A DNA stretch of 64,000 nt from Zooshikella harenae (lineage in GTDB: Bacteria > Pseudomonadota > Gammaproteobacteria > Pseudomonadales > Zooshikellaceae). The position numbers and the translations under genes are program-made. Positions 52,323 to 61,971 of this stretch are shown piece by piece; position 1 is the stretch's first letter; each line of letters opens with the position of its first letter. Location: contig NZ_JAGSOY010000003.1 of NCBI RefSeq assembly GCF_018837975.1, positions 124,001 to 188,000 of the forward strand. The letters are read 5' to 3'. The notes beneath the pieces were generated by a model that was not told where the DNA came from, did no database searches, and saw nothing but the letters and a program-made list of their open reading frames with translations.

Positions 52323-54656
52323 TTAGTTACGAATATCCAAGCAGCCTTGTTTAGCGGCTTGTAATTGCTTGCACAAGGATTGAGCCTGGTGACGGTCATT
52401 AAGTCCGCTAAAGACAACGCGGTAATAAACACCTTTGCTGCCCATATTTGACTCTTTCACTTCAGGTGTCAGGTTGCCCAGCAGTTGAGAATGCTGGGAT
52501 TGGATTTTGTTTGCAGCTTGTTGGGCTGCAGCAGAAGAGCGGTAAGAGGCTAACTGAATCCCCCAACCTGGACCACCAGTGGCAACAGGTGCATTGCCTT
52601 GAGTTTGAGCAGAAGGACTACCACGACGTGCTGCTGGTGCGGGTTCTTGCCAAATTGTTGGCTTATTACTTGAGCTGTTTTTACGCTTTTGAGGCGAATC
52701 AAACAAGCCGCTAGCATTTTGTGGAAGCACTCGGTCAAGATTAAATTTCTCTGACTTTTTATCAAGCTTATTGCGAACCATTTTAATTGAAGAAAACTTG
52801 TCATCTGTAAGCGCTGCATTTTCTTGTTCATTTAGCACAATAGAAGTCTTTATAAAGACCATCAGGTTTCTTTTAGTATGCGTATCAGCATCGTTCTCAA
52901 AAAGCCGCCCTAAAAGAGGAACAGAGCTAAGAAAAGGAACAGCACTTTCAGACTGATTTACATCATCTTGAACTAATCCTCCAAGTACAATAGTTTCATT
53001 ATTGTTAACTTGGATTGTACTTTTTATAGTTCGCTTATTGGTAACCAAACCATCAACACCACTTTCTGAGCTTGGTACCACAGCAGAAATTTCTTGATCG
53101 ACTTCTAAGCGAAGTGTTTCACCTTCGTTGATGTGAGGTGTAACTTTTAAACGAACACCAACATCTTTTCGTTCTGTGGTAGTAAAGGGATTGCTGGAGC
53201 CTGAGGAGTCTGTAGTATAAGAGCCTGTTTCAAAGGGGACTTCCTGACCTACCAGGATTTCAGCTTCCTCATTATCTAGCGTCATAATGCTGGGAGTTGA
53301 TAGTAAGTTACTATTAGCTGTAGTGGTTAGTGCATTAACAAGAACACCAAAGTTAGAGTTACGAAGCGCAATACTACCAATGTTTATTTTGCTGTTATCA
53401 AAAATAGCTCCAGTAATTGAGCTTTTTGCACCGTCTGTTCCTGATGAGGTTTTTGTTCCATCTATTCCCCACTGAATGCCAAGTGCTTCATTGATGCTGC
53501 CTGATACTTCAACAATCGCTGCTTCAATTAGTACTTGAGCACGTCTCACATCAAGTTTGCGTACGATATTTTCAATCTCACGAACAAGTTCTGGGGATGC
53601 AGCAATAATCAGTGCGTTGTTGTCGATATCAGCTTTGACAGCAACTTGTTTAGACTCTTTGCTATCTTTGCCTCCGGCAATACTTCCACTTAGTGATTTA
53701 GTTAAGTCTGCAAGAGTTTCTGCCAGCTTTTCTGCATCAGCATGACGTAGGTGAATTACACGTGTTAACGAAGTCGCTTCAGAGGCTATATCCATGGCTT
53801 TAGCCAGGCGGCGTACTTGTTGACGAAACTGGGACTTACCAGTAACTAAAAGGCGGTTGGTGCGTTCGTCAGCGATAAGCTCTCCACTAAGCTTACGATT
53901 TTGTTGTTTGCCAAGTAAGCTTTCTTTGATGACTTTAACCAAGTCGCCAACCCAGGCATTTTCAAGTTTTATGATGTCAAAGTTAGTGCTTTCTGCCATA
54001 TCCATTTCACGGATAAGTTTGGCTAGCCTCTTTACATTGCTGACATGGTCACTAATGATTATGGAGTTACTGGAAGCAATTGCTGCAGCGTGGCCATATT
54101 GAGGAATTAAAGGACGAATTACAGGGATTAACTCAACGGCAGATAGATTTACCAACTCCACTACGCGAGTGATCATTGTGCCTGAGTTAGGTTTAGTGTT
54201 GGGAGCGAACTCAGGAGCATCACTTTTAGCACGGTTGATAGGAACAATGTTCAGGGTTTTACCCTGAGGAACTGCAGTAAAACCATTGGCCTGTAATACG
54301 GACAGGAATACATCGTAAATTTCGTCTCTGGATAATGGAGTTGATGAAACTACGGTTACGTTGTTCATACTTTTTATTCGGGGGTCTATGATGATGGTTT
54401 GTCCCGTTATTGAGGCAACCTGAGCAATGAACTCACGAATATCTGCATTTTTCTGGTTTATGGTCCACTTTTTCTCTGTTTCAGCGCTTTCTTCTGCATA
54501 GCTGTGTATTGGCATTGATGCACAAAAACAGAGTAAAGAGGTATTAATTATAAGCCGGGTGAAGCGGCCAAGTTTAGTTTTTGGGTGTTGGTAAGGCATG
54601 AGTGTTTTCCAAAAGTCCCGACACTTTTCCTCGTTCTTGACAGTAAAAGGTTGCAT
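52323..54656 (-). CDS. gspD: Type II secretion secretin GspD with C-terminal SPOR domain
   Basis: 777 residues. A signal peptide ends near HSYA-E (residue 54); a start at the second ATG (54599) would remove 19 residues before it, but the first ATG has GAGGG 8 bases upstream. N0-N3 domains occupy about 62-370 (ADIREFIAQVASITGQTIIIDPRIK opens N0). The secretin domain spans about 380-612, with NNETIVLGGLVQDD, VPFLSSVPLLGRLFE and RNLMVFIKTSIV. Residues 697-777 are a SPOR domain (GWGIQLASYRSSAAAQQAANKI, then VYYRVVFSGLNDRHQAQSLCKQL) after a Pro/Ser/Gln linker. Secretins normally end in an S-domain bound by a pilotin, and a SPOR tail is unusual. It may anchor the channel to peptidoglycan. Confidence 0.94.
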   Translation of the reverse strand: MQPFTVKNEEKCRDFWKTLMPYQHPKTKLGRFTRLIINTSLLCFCASMPIHSYAEESAETEKKWTINQKNADIREFIAQVASITGQTIIIDPRIKSMNNVTVVSSTPLSRDEIYDVFLSVLQANGFTAVPQGKTLNIVPINRAKSDAPEFAPNTKPNSGTMITRVVELVNLSAVELIPVIRPLIPQYGHAAAIASSNSIIISDHVSNVKRLAKLIREMDMAESTNFDIIKLENAWVGDLVKVIKESLLGKQQNRKLSGELIADERTNRLLVTGKSQFRQQVRRLAKAMDIASEATSLTRVIHLRHADAEKLAETLADLTKSLSGSIAGGKDSKESKQVAVKADIDNNALIIAASPELVREIENIVRKLDVRRAQVLIEAAIVEVSGSINEALGIQWGIDGTKTSSGTDGAKSSITGAIFDNSKINIGSIALRNSNFGVLVNALTTTANSNLLSTPSIMTLDNEEAEILVGQEVPFETGSYTTDSSGSSNPFTTTERKDVGVRLKVTPHINEGETLRLEVDQEISAVVPSSESGVDGLVTNKRTIKSTIQVNNNETIVLGGLVQDDVNQSESAVPFLSSVPLLGRLFENDADTHTKRNLMVFIKTSIVLNEQENAALTDDKFSSIKMVRNKLDKKSEKFNLDRVLPQNASGLFDSPQKRKNSSSNKPTIWQEPAPAARRGSPSAQTQGNAPVATGGPGWGIQLASYRSSAAAQQAANKIQSQHSQLLGNLTPEVKESNMGSKGVYYRVVFSGLNDRHQAQSLCKQLQAAKQGCLDIRN

Positions 54657-54659
54657 GCT

Positions 54660-55385
54660 TTAACCCTCTGTGGAGTTGTTTTCGAGAGCACGCATCCTTT
54701 CTCTGAGCTCTTGCATTCGTTGTTTTATCTGAGATTGATCGTAACTCGGTGTATAAATGGGTGCTTTTTCCTTTTCACGTTTAACTGGTGTTGACGGCAG
54801 TAATGATGTGGGCTCTGGACGGGAAAAAGCGGAATCTTGAGTAGGTTGTGCAGGAGCTTTGGGTAATTGGGTGATGTTAACTTCAATTGCCTGAAAACGA
54901 CTTTGCCCATGAGCTTCTGGAAAGTAAAGAGTTTCAAGGACCCCATTTCGAGAAATAACCACATGATCAGAATGCACCTTATCAAGTTGTGCATTGCCTG
55001 GTAACGTATCACCTACATAGTAAAGCGCAGTTCGCCGGTCACTTCCTTCAATAATGGCACTGGATAACTTGTCATCCGCATTAGCAAAAGCGCCTTTAAG
55101 TATTAAGCGTAGATTAGTTTTAGGAATGTTCTTTTGGACCGTCTGAGCGTCCTCTCCACGGCCAAATAGGAGAGCGACATTTGCAGGATTAATAGCGGCC
55201 TTCTGATACTGAGAGGGATTTCGAACAATTTCTGGTTGGAGTGGCTCAGCAACAAGCAGGGTATAGATTGATAAACCTTGGGAAGCAACTGTCATCCCTA
55301 TTATGGTTAATAGGACGAAGGTGAGCACCGTGATATTTTTAGGGTGCCCCCAGATAAGGTAAGGAGGTAGCGAAGCTGCTTTCAT
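54660..55385 (-). CDS. gspC: Type II secretion inner-membrane protein GspC
   Basis: 241 residues. One N-terminal helix (about 18-40, ITVLTFVLLTIIGMTVASQG), then the HR domain (LRLILKGAFANADDKLSSAIIEGSDRRTALYYVGDTLPG, about 90-165) which contacts the secretin N0. The C-terminus is a Pro/Gln-rich and then coiled-coil segment (QIKQRMQELRERMRAL) rather than a PDZ domain, as in the Pseudomonas XcpP. It precedes gspD by 3 bases and is divergent from gspE-M, the xcpPQ/xcpR-Z arrangement. Confidence 0.93.
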   Translation of the reverse strand: MKAASLPPYLIWGHPKNITVLTFVLLTIIGMTVASQGLSIYTLLVAEPLQPEIVRNPSQYQKAAINPANVALLFGRGEDAQTVQKNIPKTNLRLILKGAFANADDKLSSAIIEGSDRRTALYYVGDTLPGNAQLDKVHSDHVVISRNGVLETLYFPEAHGQSRFQAIEVNITQLPKAPAQPTQDSAFSRPEPTSLLPSTPVKREKEKAPIYTPSYDQSQIKQRMQELRERMRALENNSTEG

Positions 55386-55832
55386 TGCTGATTATTCTAT
55401 ATTCTATAGTGAGCGTTTGTTTGGTAGATGTTGAGTAAGAAGAAAATGTACCACAACAAACGTATTATTAATGACATAATAACAGCAAATGCTTGAAACG
55501 GGTCAAGCAAGTAGCTGTAAGACTGTGAAATTTTTAAAAAATATTATTCCCTTAACGGTTTAGTACTCAAAAATAAAGTGACCAAACCTCCAAAATAGGT
55601 CTATGACTAAATAGTCTAGTTATAGATTGTTTGCACTTGGTTCACAACTGATGTAAACCATTGGGAACTGTTGGCTTTGTTTAAGACCTAAAAGGAAGCA
55701 AATGGTTCAAAGCAGCAGGTGCTCATACTGGCCTTCTCACTAACGATGTCAAGTTAGTGAAATTGGGCATAGATGCTAGTGGCTATCCCAGGCATAATCT
55801 TACTATTGATAATCATAATTTCGGGTGGGTAG
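55386..55832. promoter_or_regulatory. Divergent promoter region of the secretion operons
   Basis: 447 bases between gspC and gspE. It contains a perfect 8-bp stem (TCACTAAC 55737-55744 and GTTAGTGA 55753-55760), a palindromic GACTA-AA-TAGTC (55605-55616), and an ACCT-N7-AGGT pair (55586-55600). Any of these could be regulator sites, but I could not assign one and saw no convincing -35/-10 pair. Confidence 0.4.
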
Positions 55833-57404
55833 ATGACTGCGCAAGTACAAATCAAGTCAGTCCAAAAAGAGGCTGCGAATGGTGAAAACAAGGAAGTATC
55901 GTCGCAGCCAGAGCTAACAAATCAAGAAGTTTCTTTTGAGGAAAAGCGTCTACCTTTTGCGTTTGCTAAAAAATATGGCGTACTTTTTCAAATGCAGGAA
56001 GATGGTCATGTACGGGTGTTCCATAAAAAGGGCCTAACCCCCGTGATTGCCGCCGAGCTTAGGCGATATACTGCTTCCAGCATGAGTTATGAATTAGTTG
56101 ATGAAGACCGTTTTGGTGAGTTGCTTTCTGTCAGTTACCAGAGTGATAGTGGCGCACTGCAAAATGTTGCGGGTATTGGCGATGACATGGACTTGGCCAG
56201 TTTGGCTGATCAGGTACCAGAGTCAGAGGATCTGCTTGAGCAAGCGGATGATGCCCCCATTATACGATTGATCAATGCTATTTTATCTGAAGGAATCAAA
56301 GAAGAAACATCAGATATTCATATTGAAACTTTTGAAAAGCACCTAGCAGTGCGTTTCAGGGTTGATGGTGTGTTGCAAGAAAAACTTCGACTGAAAAGAC
56401 AGCTTGCGCCACTGTTGACTTCTCGTATCAAAGTCATGTCCAAATTGGACATTGCTGAAAAACGTGTGCCACAAGATGGACGAATTGCCTTACGGGTAGC
56501 GGGTAAAGAAGTAGATGTACGGGTATCTACATTGCCTTCTAACAGTGGTGAGCGAATTGTAATGCGTCTATTAGATAAGTCCGCTGGACGCTTAAACTTA
56601 ACCCACCTGGGTATGTCTGCAGATGATATGCAGCTAATGAAAACTGTACTGTCGCGTCCTCATGGTATTATCCTTGTCACAGGACCTACTGGGTCTGGTA
56701 AAACGACCTCTTTATATGCTTCGCTTTCAACACTTAATGATCAGACTCGCAATATCCTTACTGTAGAAGACCCTATTGAATATAACTTGGAAGGTATCGG
56801 TCAAACGCAAGTTAATACTAAAGTTGATATGACCTTTGCGCGAGGGTTGCGGGCTATTCTCCGACAAGACCCTGATGTGGTGATGGTGGGGGAGATTCGT
56901 GATACTGAAACGGCTGAGATTGCAGTTCAGGCCAGTTTAACAGGTCACCTTGTACTGTCCACTTTGCACACTAATAGTGCGGTTGGAGCTATTACTCGCT
57001 TACAGGATATGGGGGTTGAACCTTTTCTGTTATCCTCAAGTTTGGTGGGTGTTGTTGCGCAACGGCTGGTTCGTCGATTATGTCAAAACTGCAAAGAGCC
57101 TTATCGTCCTGATGAAGCTGAATGTTTGCGGCTGCATTTAAATGTTGATGTCCCTCCAGAAATATACCGAGCTAAAGGCTGTGCTGAGTGTAACTATACT
57201 GGCTATAAAGGCCGAAATGGGATTTATGAGATAATCCCTGTTGACAGCGAGGTGCGTCGGTTTATTCATAACCAGGCAGGAGAGCAGGAAATCATTGAAT
57301 ACATTCGTATAAGCAGGCCTAGTATTCGAGAAGATGGGCGACGTAAAGTGTTGGCCGGATTGACAACACTGGAAGAAGTTTTAAGGGTAACACAAGAAGA
57401 TTAA
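55833..57404 (+). CDS. gspE: Type II secretion ATPase GspE
   Basis: 523 residues, cytoplasmic hexameric ATPase that drives pseudopilus assembly. An N-terminal domain (about 40-130) binds GspL. Walker A is [10 protein letters not shown] (residues 284-293, Lys290), the Asp box is [10 protein letters not shown], Walker B is [15 protein letters not shown], and the His box is [14 protein letters not shown] zinc-binding pair of CxxC motifs (LCQNCKEPY and GCAECNYTG) is present. Length and motifs are standard. Confidence 0.97.
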   Translation: MTAQVQIKSVQKEAANGENKEVSSQPELTNQEVSFEEKRLPFAFAKKYGVLFQMQEDGHVRVFHKKGLTPVIAAELRRYTASSMSYELVDEDRFGELLSVSYQSDSGALQNVAGIGDDMDLASLADQVPESEDLLEQADDAPIIRLINAILSEGIKEETSDIHIETFEKHLAVRFRVDGVLQEKLRLKRQLAPLLTSRIKVMSKLDIAEKRVPQDGRIALRVAGKEVDVRVSTLPSNSGERIVMRLLDKSAGRLNLTHLGMSADDMQLMKTVLSRPHGIILVTGPTGSGKTTSLYASLSTLNDQTRNILTVEDPIEYNLEGIGQTQVNTKVDMTFARGLRAILRQDPDVVMVGEIRDTETAEIAVQASLTGHLVLSTLHTNSAVGAITRLQDMGVEPFLLSSSLVGVVAQRLVRRLCQNCKEPYRPDEAECLRLHLNVDVPPEIYRAKGCAECNYTGYKGRNGIYEIIPVDSEVRRFIHNQAGEQEIIEYIRISRPSIREDGRRKVLAGLTTLEEVLRVTQED

Positions 57405-57418
57405 CATAAGGTTTAAGT

Positions 57419-58636
57419 GTGGCCGCTTACGAATATACAGCCCTGAATGCCAAGGGAAAACAAGAACATGGTACATTGGAAGCAGATAGTGCTCGACAGG
57501 TTCGACAGCTGCTTAGAGAAAAAAGATTAACACCACTGACTGTTGAAATTGCGTCGCAACAAGAACGTAAAGCGAAGAGTGGTGGAAGCTTGTTAGCAGG
57601 AGGAATTTCTACCTCAGCGCTCGCACTGCTTATTCGTCAATTAGCAACACTCATTCAAGCAGCATTACCCATTGAAGAGGCTCTACGGGCTGTTGCTGAG
57701 CAGCAGGAAAAACAACGTATTAAAAATGTTGTGCTTTCGGTTCGTTCCAAAGTGTTAGAAGGTTATACCTTAGCACAAAGCATGGAGTGCTTCCCTGGCG
57801 TGTTTCCTTCAATGTATTGTGCGACAGTTTCTGCAGGAGAACATGCAGGGTTTTTGGATAAGGTACTTAATCAACTGGCTGATTACTCAGAGTCTCGTCA
57901 GCAATCTCAGCAAAAAATTAAAATGGCTTTAGTCTACCCAGCACTGTTAATTATAGCGTCGTTTGGGATTGTTGCGTTCTTATTAGGGTTTGTGGTTCCT
58001 GATATAGTTAAAGTCTTTATTGATAGTGGTCAGGAACTTCCTGCACTAACCACAATCTTGATATCATTGAGTGATGTCGTTAAGGACTTCTGGTATCTCA
58101 TTGTGCTTGCCATCATTGGTTTTGTGGTGGGTACCCGTTACCTGTTAAGCAAGCCACCCATTAAGCTTCGTTTTCACCGTTTTATTTTACGGGTGCCATT
58201 GGTTGGTCGCTTGAATCGGCAGATGAATACTGCACGTTTCGCTAGTACGTTGAGTATTTTGACACGAAGTGGAGTGCCCTTAGTTGATGCGTTAAAAATT
58301 GCCACAGAGGTGGTTTCTAACCTTTATATAAAACAGGCACTCAGTATTTTGCCTCAACAGGTGAGTGAAGGGGTGAGCTTAACAAAGGCGATGGAGCAGT
58401 CAGGTCACTTTTCTCCCATGATGCTGCATATGATTGCAAGTGGAGAGGCCAGTGGGGAACTTGATGATATGCTGGAGCGTACAGCGCGGAGTCAAGAAAA
58501 TGACTTGGAGAGCCGAATGGCCGTTATAGTTGGTTTATTTGAGCCGTTGACGCTGATGTTTATGGGTGGAATTGTATTGATCATTGTACTTGCAGTGTTA
58601 TTGCCCATCCTTAACATGAACCAGCTTCTAGGTTAA
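57419..58636 (+). CDS. gspF: Type II secretion inner-membrane platform GspF
   Basis: 405 residues, GTG start (MAAYEYTALNAKGKQEHGTLEADSARQVRQLLREKRLTP). Two T2SSF domains (about 70-195 and 270-395) with three membrane helices, near 170, 225 and 385, are visible. The signatures LIRQLATLIQAALPIEEAL and FASTLSILTRSGVPLVDAL are conserved. It links the ATPase and the pseudopilus. Confidence 0.96.
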   Translation: MAAYEYTALNAKGKQEHGTLEADSARQVRQLLREKRLTPLTVEIASQQERKAKSGGSLLAGGISTSALALLIRQLATLIQAALPIEEALRAVAEQQEKQRIKNVVLSVRSKVLEGYTLAQSMECFPGVFPSMYCATVSAGEHAGFLDKVLNQLADYSESRQQSQQKIKMALVYPALLIIASFGIVAFLLGFVVPDIVKVFIDSGQELPALTTILISLSDVVKDFWYLIVLAIIGFVVGTRYLLSKPPIKLRFHRFILRVPLVGRLNRQMNTARFASTLSILTRSGVPLVDALKIATEVVSNLYIKQALSILPQQVSEGVSLTKAMEQSGHFSPMMLHMIASGEASGELDDMLERTARSQENDLESRMAVIVGLFEPLTLMFMGGIVLIIVLAVLLPILNMNQLLG

Positions 58637-58663
58637 TACAACGAGAATGTAAGGAATGAAACT

Positions 58664-59104
58664 GTGAGAAGAAATGTTGCAAGGCCGAAGCAGTCAGGCT
58701 TTACCCTTATTGAAATTATGGTTGTTGTGGTAATTCTGGGTATTTTGGGTGCGCTTGTTGTACCTAAAATAATGAGCCGTCCTGATCAAGCCAAAGTGAC
58801 AGTTGCTCGTTCTGATATCGCAAGCATTAAAACAGCACTGGAAATGTATAAGCTTGACAACCATAACTATCCTAGCACTGACCAAGGTTTGGAGGCTCTC
58901 GTTAGTAAACCCAGTGGACAGCCTGAAGCGCGTAACTGGAATCCTGATGGTTATTTAGAAAAAATACCTGTTGATCCATGGGGACGTCCCTATCAGTTTC
59001 AGGCTCCAGGAAACCATGGCAAGTTTGATCTTTATTCTTTAGGTGCTGATGGTAAAAAAGGTGGTGAAGGTTTTGATACAGACATCACTAGCTGGGAAAG
59101 TTAA
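58664..59104 (+). CDS. gspG: Type II secretion major pseudopilin GspG
   Basis: 146 residues, GTG start. The prepilin site is QSG-FTLIE (Gly12/Phe13, Glu17) followed by a hydrophobic helix. The body carries the calcium-binding end DLYSLGADGKKGGEGFDTDITSW, typical of GspG. This is the main pseudopilus subunit. The prepilin peptidase is not in the window. Confidence 0.97.
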   Translation: MRRNVARPKQSGFTLIEIMVVVVILGILGALVVPKIMSRPDQAKVTVARSDIASIKTALEMYKLDNHNYPSTDQGLEALVSKPSGQPEARNWNPDGYLEKIPVDPWGRPYQFQAPGNHGKFDLYSLGADGKKGGEGFDTDITSWES

Positions 59105-59107
59105 CGA

Positions 59108-59668
59108 ATGAAGTTAATGCCCTCCAAAAAGCCGTTGTCCAAAGGGTTTACACTTGTTGAAATATTAGTAGTCATTGTCATTATTGGTACATTAGTTGGT
59201 ATAACAGTGGTGAGCCCATTAATGAGTGATGGGGGGCAAAAAGCTTTACAAGACGAGTCCCGACGGTTACAGCAGCTGTTTCAATTAGCTGCTGACCATG
59301 CGCTGTTAAAAGGCGTTGAGCTTGGTTTTAAAAGTGATGGTCGTCGTTATGAGTGGTTTCAGTTTAATGAGGATGAAAATGCCTGGCAGCCTATGGAAGA
59401 AGGACATTTTCAGCAGTATGAAATACCTGAAGGGCTGACTTTGGATGTAAAGCCTGAAGAGGATCCATTTCTAAACAGAAAATCAACCACGACTAAAGGC
59501 AAATCTAAGCAAAAAAAAGATAAAGGGAAAGTAACTCCTGATATCGTTGTTTATAGTGACTCTCAGGTTACACCCTTTCGTATGACTCTCTCCGATGACA
59601 GTTCCAAAACACCTTATTATTTAGTCTCTGATGGTTTCAATGGCATTGAAGTTAAAACGGAAAAGTAG
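59108..59668 (+). CDS. gspH: Type II secretion minor pseudopilin GspH
   Basis: 186 residues. Prepilin site SKG-FTLVE (Gly13/Phe14, Glu18). A Lys-rich stretch (TTTKGKSKQKKDKGK, about 122-138) is an unusual insertion in the C-terminal part. It lies 3 bases after gspG and overlaps gspI by 38 bases in another frame. Confidence 0.92.
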   Translation: MKLMPSKKPLSKGFTLVEILVVIVIIGTLVGITVVSPLMSDGGQKALQDESRRLQQLFQLAADHALLKGVELGFKSDGRRYEWFQFNEDENAWQPMEEGHFQQYEIPEGLTLDVKPEEDPFLNRKSTTTKGKSKQKKDKGKVTPDIVVYSDSQVTPFRMTLSDDSSKTPYYLVSDGFNGIEVKTEK

Positions 59669-60038
59669 GGGATTTACGCTGCTGGAAGTTATGATCGCAT
59701 TAGCGATTTTTGCTTCGGCTGCAGCTGTAGTTGCGATGTCAGGATCAACTGGGGTTAAGCAGGCAGCTTATCTTGAGGATAAGATCCTTGCTGGTTGGGT
59801 GGCTGAAAACTATCTAAACCAATTAAAACTTTCTCGTGAGTGGCCTGATACTGGAGAAAAGCAAACATCAGTACGCTTTGCTGAGCGAGACTGGCAAATC
59901 ATAGCAGAGACAAAAACAACAGGTCAGGAAGGATTTCGACGCATTGAAATCGCAGTGATTCCTGATCAGGGTGGCAGTGTTAATAAGGAACGAAGTCTTT
60001 ATCGCATGATTGGTTTCTTAAGGAAGCATAGCGAATGA
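59631..60038 (+). CDS. gspI: Type II secretion minor pseudopilin GspI
   Basis: 135 residues. Prepilin site SRG-FTLLE (Gly14/Phe15, Glu19). The start at 59631 or the ATG at 59640 both lie inside the end of gspH. The segment GWVAENYLNQLKLSREWP is typical of GspI. It overlaps gspJ by 4 bases (ATGA). Confidence 0.93.
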   Translation: MVSMALKLKRKSRGFTLLEVMIALAIFASAAAVVAMSGSTGVKQAAYLEDKILAGWVAENYLNQLKLSREWPDTGEKQTSVRFAERDWQIIAETKTTGQEGFRRIEIAVIPDQGGSVNKERSLYRMIGFLRKHSE

Positions 60039-60772
60039 CGACTTTGGTTGTAGCTAAAATAAAGAATATGACACGTAGTGATGGCTTTACTCTTTTAGAG
60101 TTGATGATAGCCATTGCTATTTTTTCGATTATGAGTATGGCTGCATACTCACTGTTTCATACAACTGCACGAACGCAAGCTGTTACAGAAAAAAGCCTTA
60201 GCCGTCTTAATGAAGTGCAACGTGCTTTTTTGATTATGGAAAAAGATTTTTCGCAGCTGGCACCTCGTCCAATTAAAAGTGAATTAGGGGAGCCACTCCC
60301 TGCTTTTGTCGCTAATCAAGGAGGTTACTTAGTTGAATTTACCCGGCAGGGGTGGCGTAATCCTGCCCTGGCTAAACGTAGCGAGTTTCAACGAGTAGCT
60401 TACACGCTTGAAGATGACAAGCTAATTCGGCGGTTTTGGTTAGTATTGGACCGCGCACCGAATGCACCTTATAAGGAACAAGTCATTTTAACTGGAGTTA
60501 ATGGCATTAGTTTTCGCTTTCTCAATCAAGAGCATAATTGGGTTGAAGACTGGGCTGTGGCAAATAATAATACTGGAGCCTCAAACCCCTTTGCAAATAA
60601 TAACGCTGATCCTAAAGAACTTGTGCCAGGTGGAGTTGAATTGTCTCTGGATGATCCTCGCTATGGCCGAATGGTGAGGTATTTTGTGGGTGTGAGTACG
60701 CCGAAACCGCAACAAAATAATCAGATTCCAAATGGAGGAGGTCAATCAGGCTTCTCTGGAGGAAGAGAATAA
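60035..60772 (+). CDS. gspJ: Type II secretion minor pseudopilin GspJ
   Basis: 245 residues. Prepilin site SDG-FTLLE (Gly17/Phe18, Glu22). The C-terminus is Asn/Gly/Gln-rich (NNNTGASNPFANNNAD and QQNNQIPNGGGQSG), longer than usual. It forms the tip with GspI and GspK. Its stop overlaps the gspK start by one base. Confidence 0.93.
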   Translation: MTTLVVAKIKNMTRSDGFTLLELMIAIAIFSIMSMAAYSLFHTTARTQAVTEKSLSRLNEVQRAFLIMEKDFSQLAPRPIKSELGEPLPAFVANQGGYLVEFTRQGWRNPALAKRSEFQRVAYTLEDDKLIRRFWLVLDRAPNAPYKEQVILTGVNGISFRFLNQEHNWVEDWAVANNNTGASNPFANNNADPKELVPGGVELSLDDPRYGRMVRYFVGVSTPKPQQNNQIPNGGGQSGFSGGRE

Positions 60773-61953
60773 TGTTCAGTAAAAAGCGTATCCCTCTGCC
60801 TCCTAAGCGCCAGCGCGGTGTTGCACTAATTTTTGTGATGGTTATTTTTAGCCTAATCAGTGTGATGGTAGCAAAAGTAGTTACAGAACTTCATTTTCAG
60901 ACTGATCGAACTTCTCACTTTTTAATGCGGAGTCAGGCTCGGGCCTATGCGTTGGCAGCAGAAGACTTGGTTGCTCAATTGCTGCTAGCTGATTTAGAAA
61001 AAGATAAAAAAAGCCAGCCTGCTGGAACAAATAACCCCAACCCTACTCCTTCAGGGCCAAATACATCAGCAACCTCTTCCACGGTTGATCACTTAAAAGA
61101 ACCTTGGAGTCTAATTGATCGATACTATCCTCTCGATGAAATTGAATCAGGCGTGATTGGCGAAAGTAAAGATAAAGACAAAATTAAAGAAGGTGATTAC
61201 ATTTATATTAATGTGATTGACTTGCAAGGCTATATCAATGTGAACTGGCTAGGCTCTGCAAATAAACAGTCTAATAACAATACAAATAATAATAGTACGT
61301 CAGGAAACACGAACCCTACACCTGGTAAGTCAAATAAATCAGGAGGGAAGGATTTATTCAATAATTTGATCACTAAACTGGGTCTTAAAGTGCCTTCTCC
61401 ACAGATAACTGACTGGGTTGATGAAGATGATCAAACCACTCCTGGTGGTGGCTTTGAGGATAACGAATACTTGTTAAATGAGCTACCTTATCGAGCTGCA
61501 GACAGGCCAATGAGGTCAATTTCTGAGTTAATGTTTCTTCCTAAAATGGATGCCAAGCTTTATAAGCAACTAGCACCGTATCTTGTGGCTTTACCTGCAG
61601 ATAGTAAGTTAAACATTAATACTGCCCCCAAAGAAGTTTTGATGTCATTGTTGCCGAATATGCAGGAAGCTCAAGCGGAAGAAATTATTCGCCAGCGAGG
61701 TGATAAAGGATTTGACTCAGTCAATAAGCTCACTTCATTGTCTATGTTTGCAGGGCAGGGAAATAAACTAAGTAGTGATGCACTCGTTGTTTCTAGTAAC
61801 TATTTTTTAGCCGTAATCACCGTTAAGTTTGCTGATGCACGTTATCATATGCTCAGCTATTACAAGCGGGCAGATAAACAAGTTGATATTATTGCCCGGG
61901 CAGAGGGCCGCTTGCCAGCACCTTTAATCCAAAATAAACCAAAAAAGACATAA
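60772..61953 (+). CDS. gspK: Type II secretion tip pseudopilin GspK
   Basis: 393 residues. The prepilin site is QRG-VALIF (Gly16/Val17), and the residue at +5 is Phe rather than Glu, as normal for GspK. Two low-complexity insertions are rich in Asn, Ser, Thr and Pro (about 82-105 and 162-195, e.g. NNTNNNSTSGNTNPTPG). The C-terminal part LNINTAPKEVLMSLLP is the family HhH-like segment. Confidence 0.94.
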   Translation: MFSKKRIPLPPKRQRGVALIFVMVIFSLISVMVAKVVTELHFQTDRTSHFLMRSQARAYALAAEDLVAQLLLADLEKDKKSQPAGTNNPNPTPSGPNTSATSSTVDHLKEPWSLIDRYYPLDEIESGVIGESKDKDKIKEGDYIYINVIDLQGYINVNWLGSANKQSNNNTNNNSTSGNTNPTPGKSNKSGGKDLFNNLITKLGLKVPSPQITDWVDEDDQTTPGGGFEDNEYLLNELPYRAADRPMRSISELMFLPKMDAKLYKQLAPYLVALPADSKLNINTAPKEVLMSLLPNMQEAQAEEIIRQRGDKGFDSVNKLTSLSMFAGQGNKLSSDALVVSSNYFLAVITVKFADARYHMLSYYKRADKQVDIIARAEGRLPAPLIQNKPKKT

Positions 61954-61971
61954 TTTAGGCTGTTAATTGGT

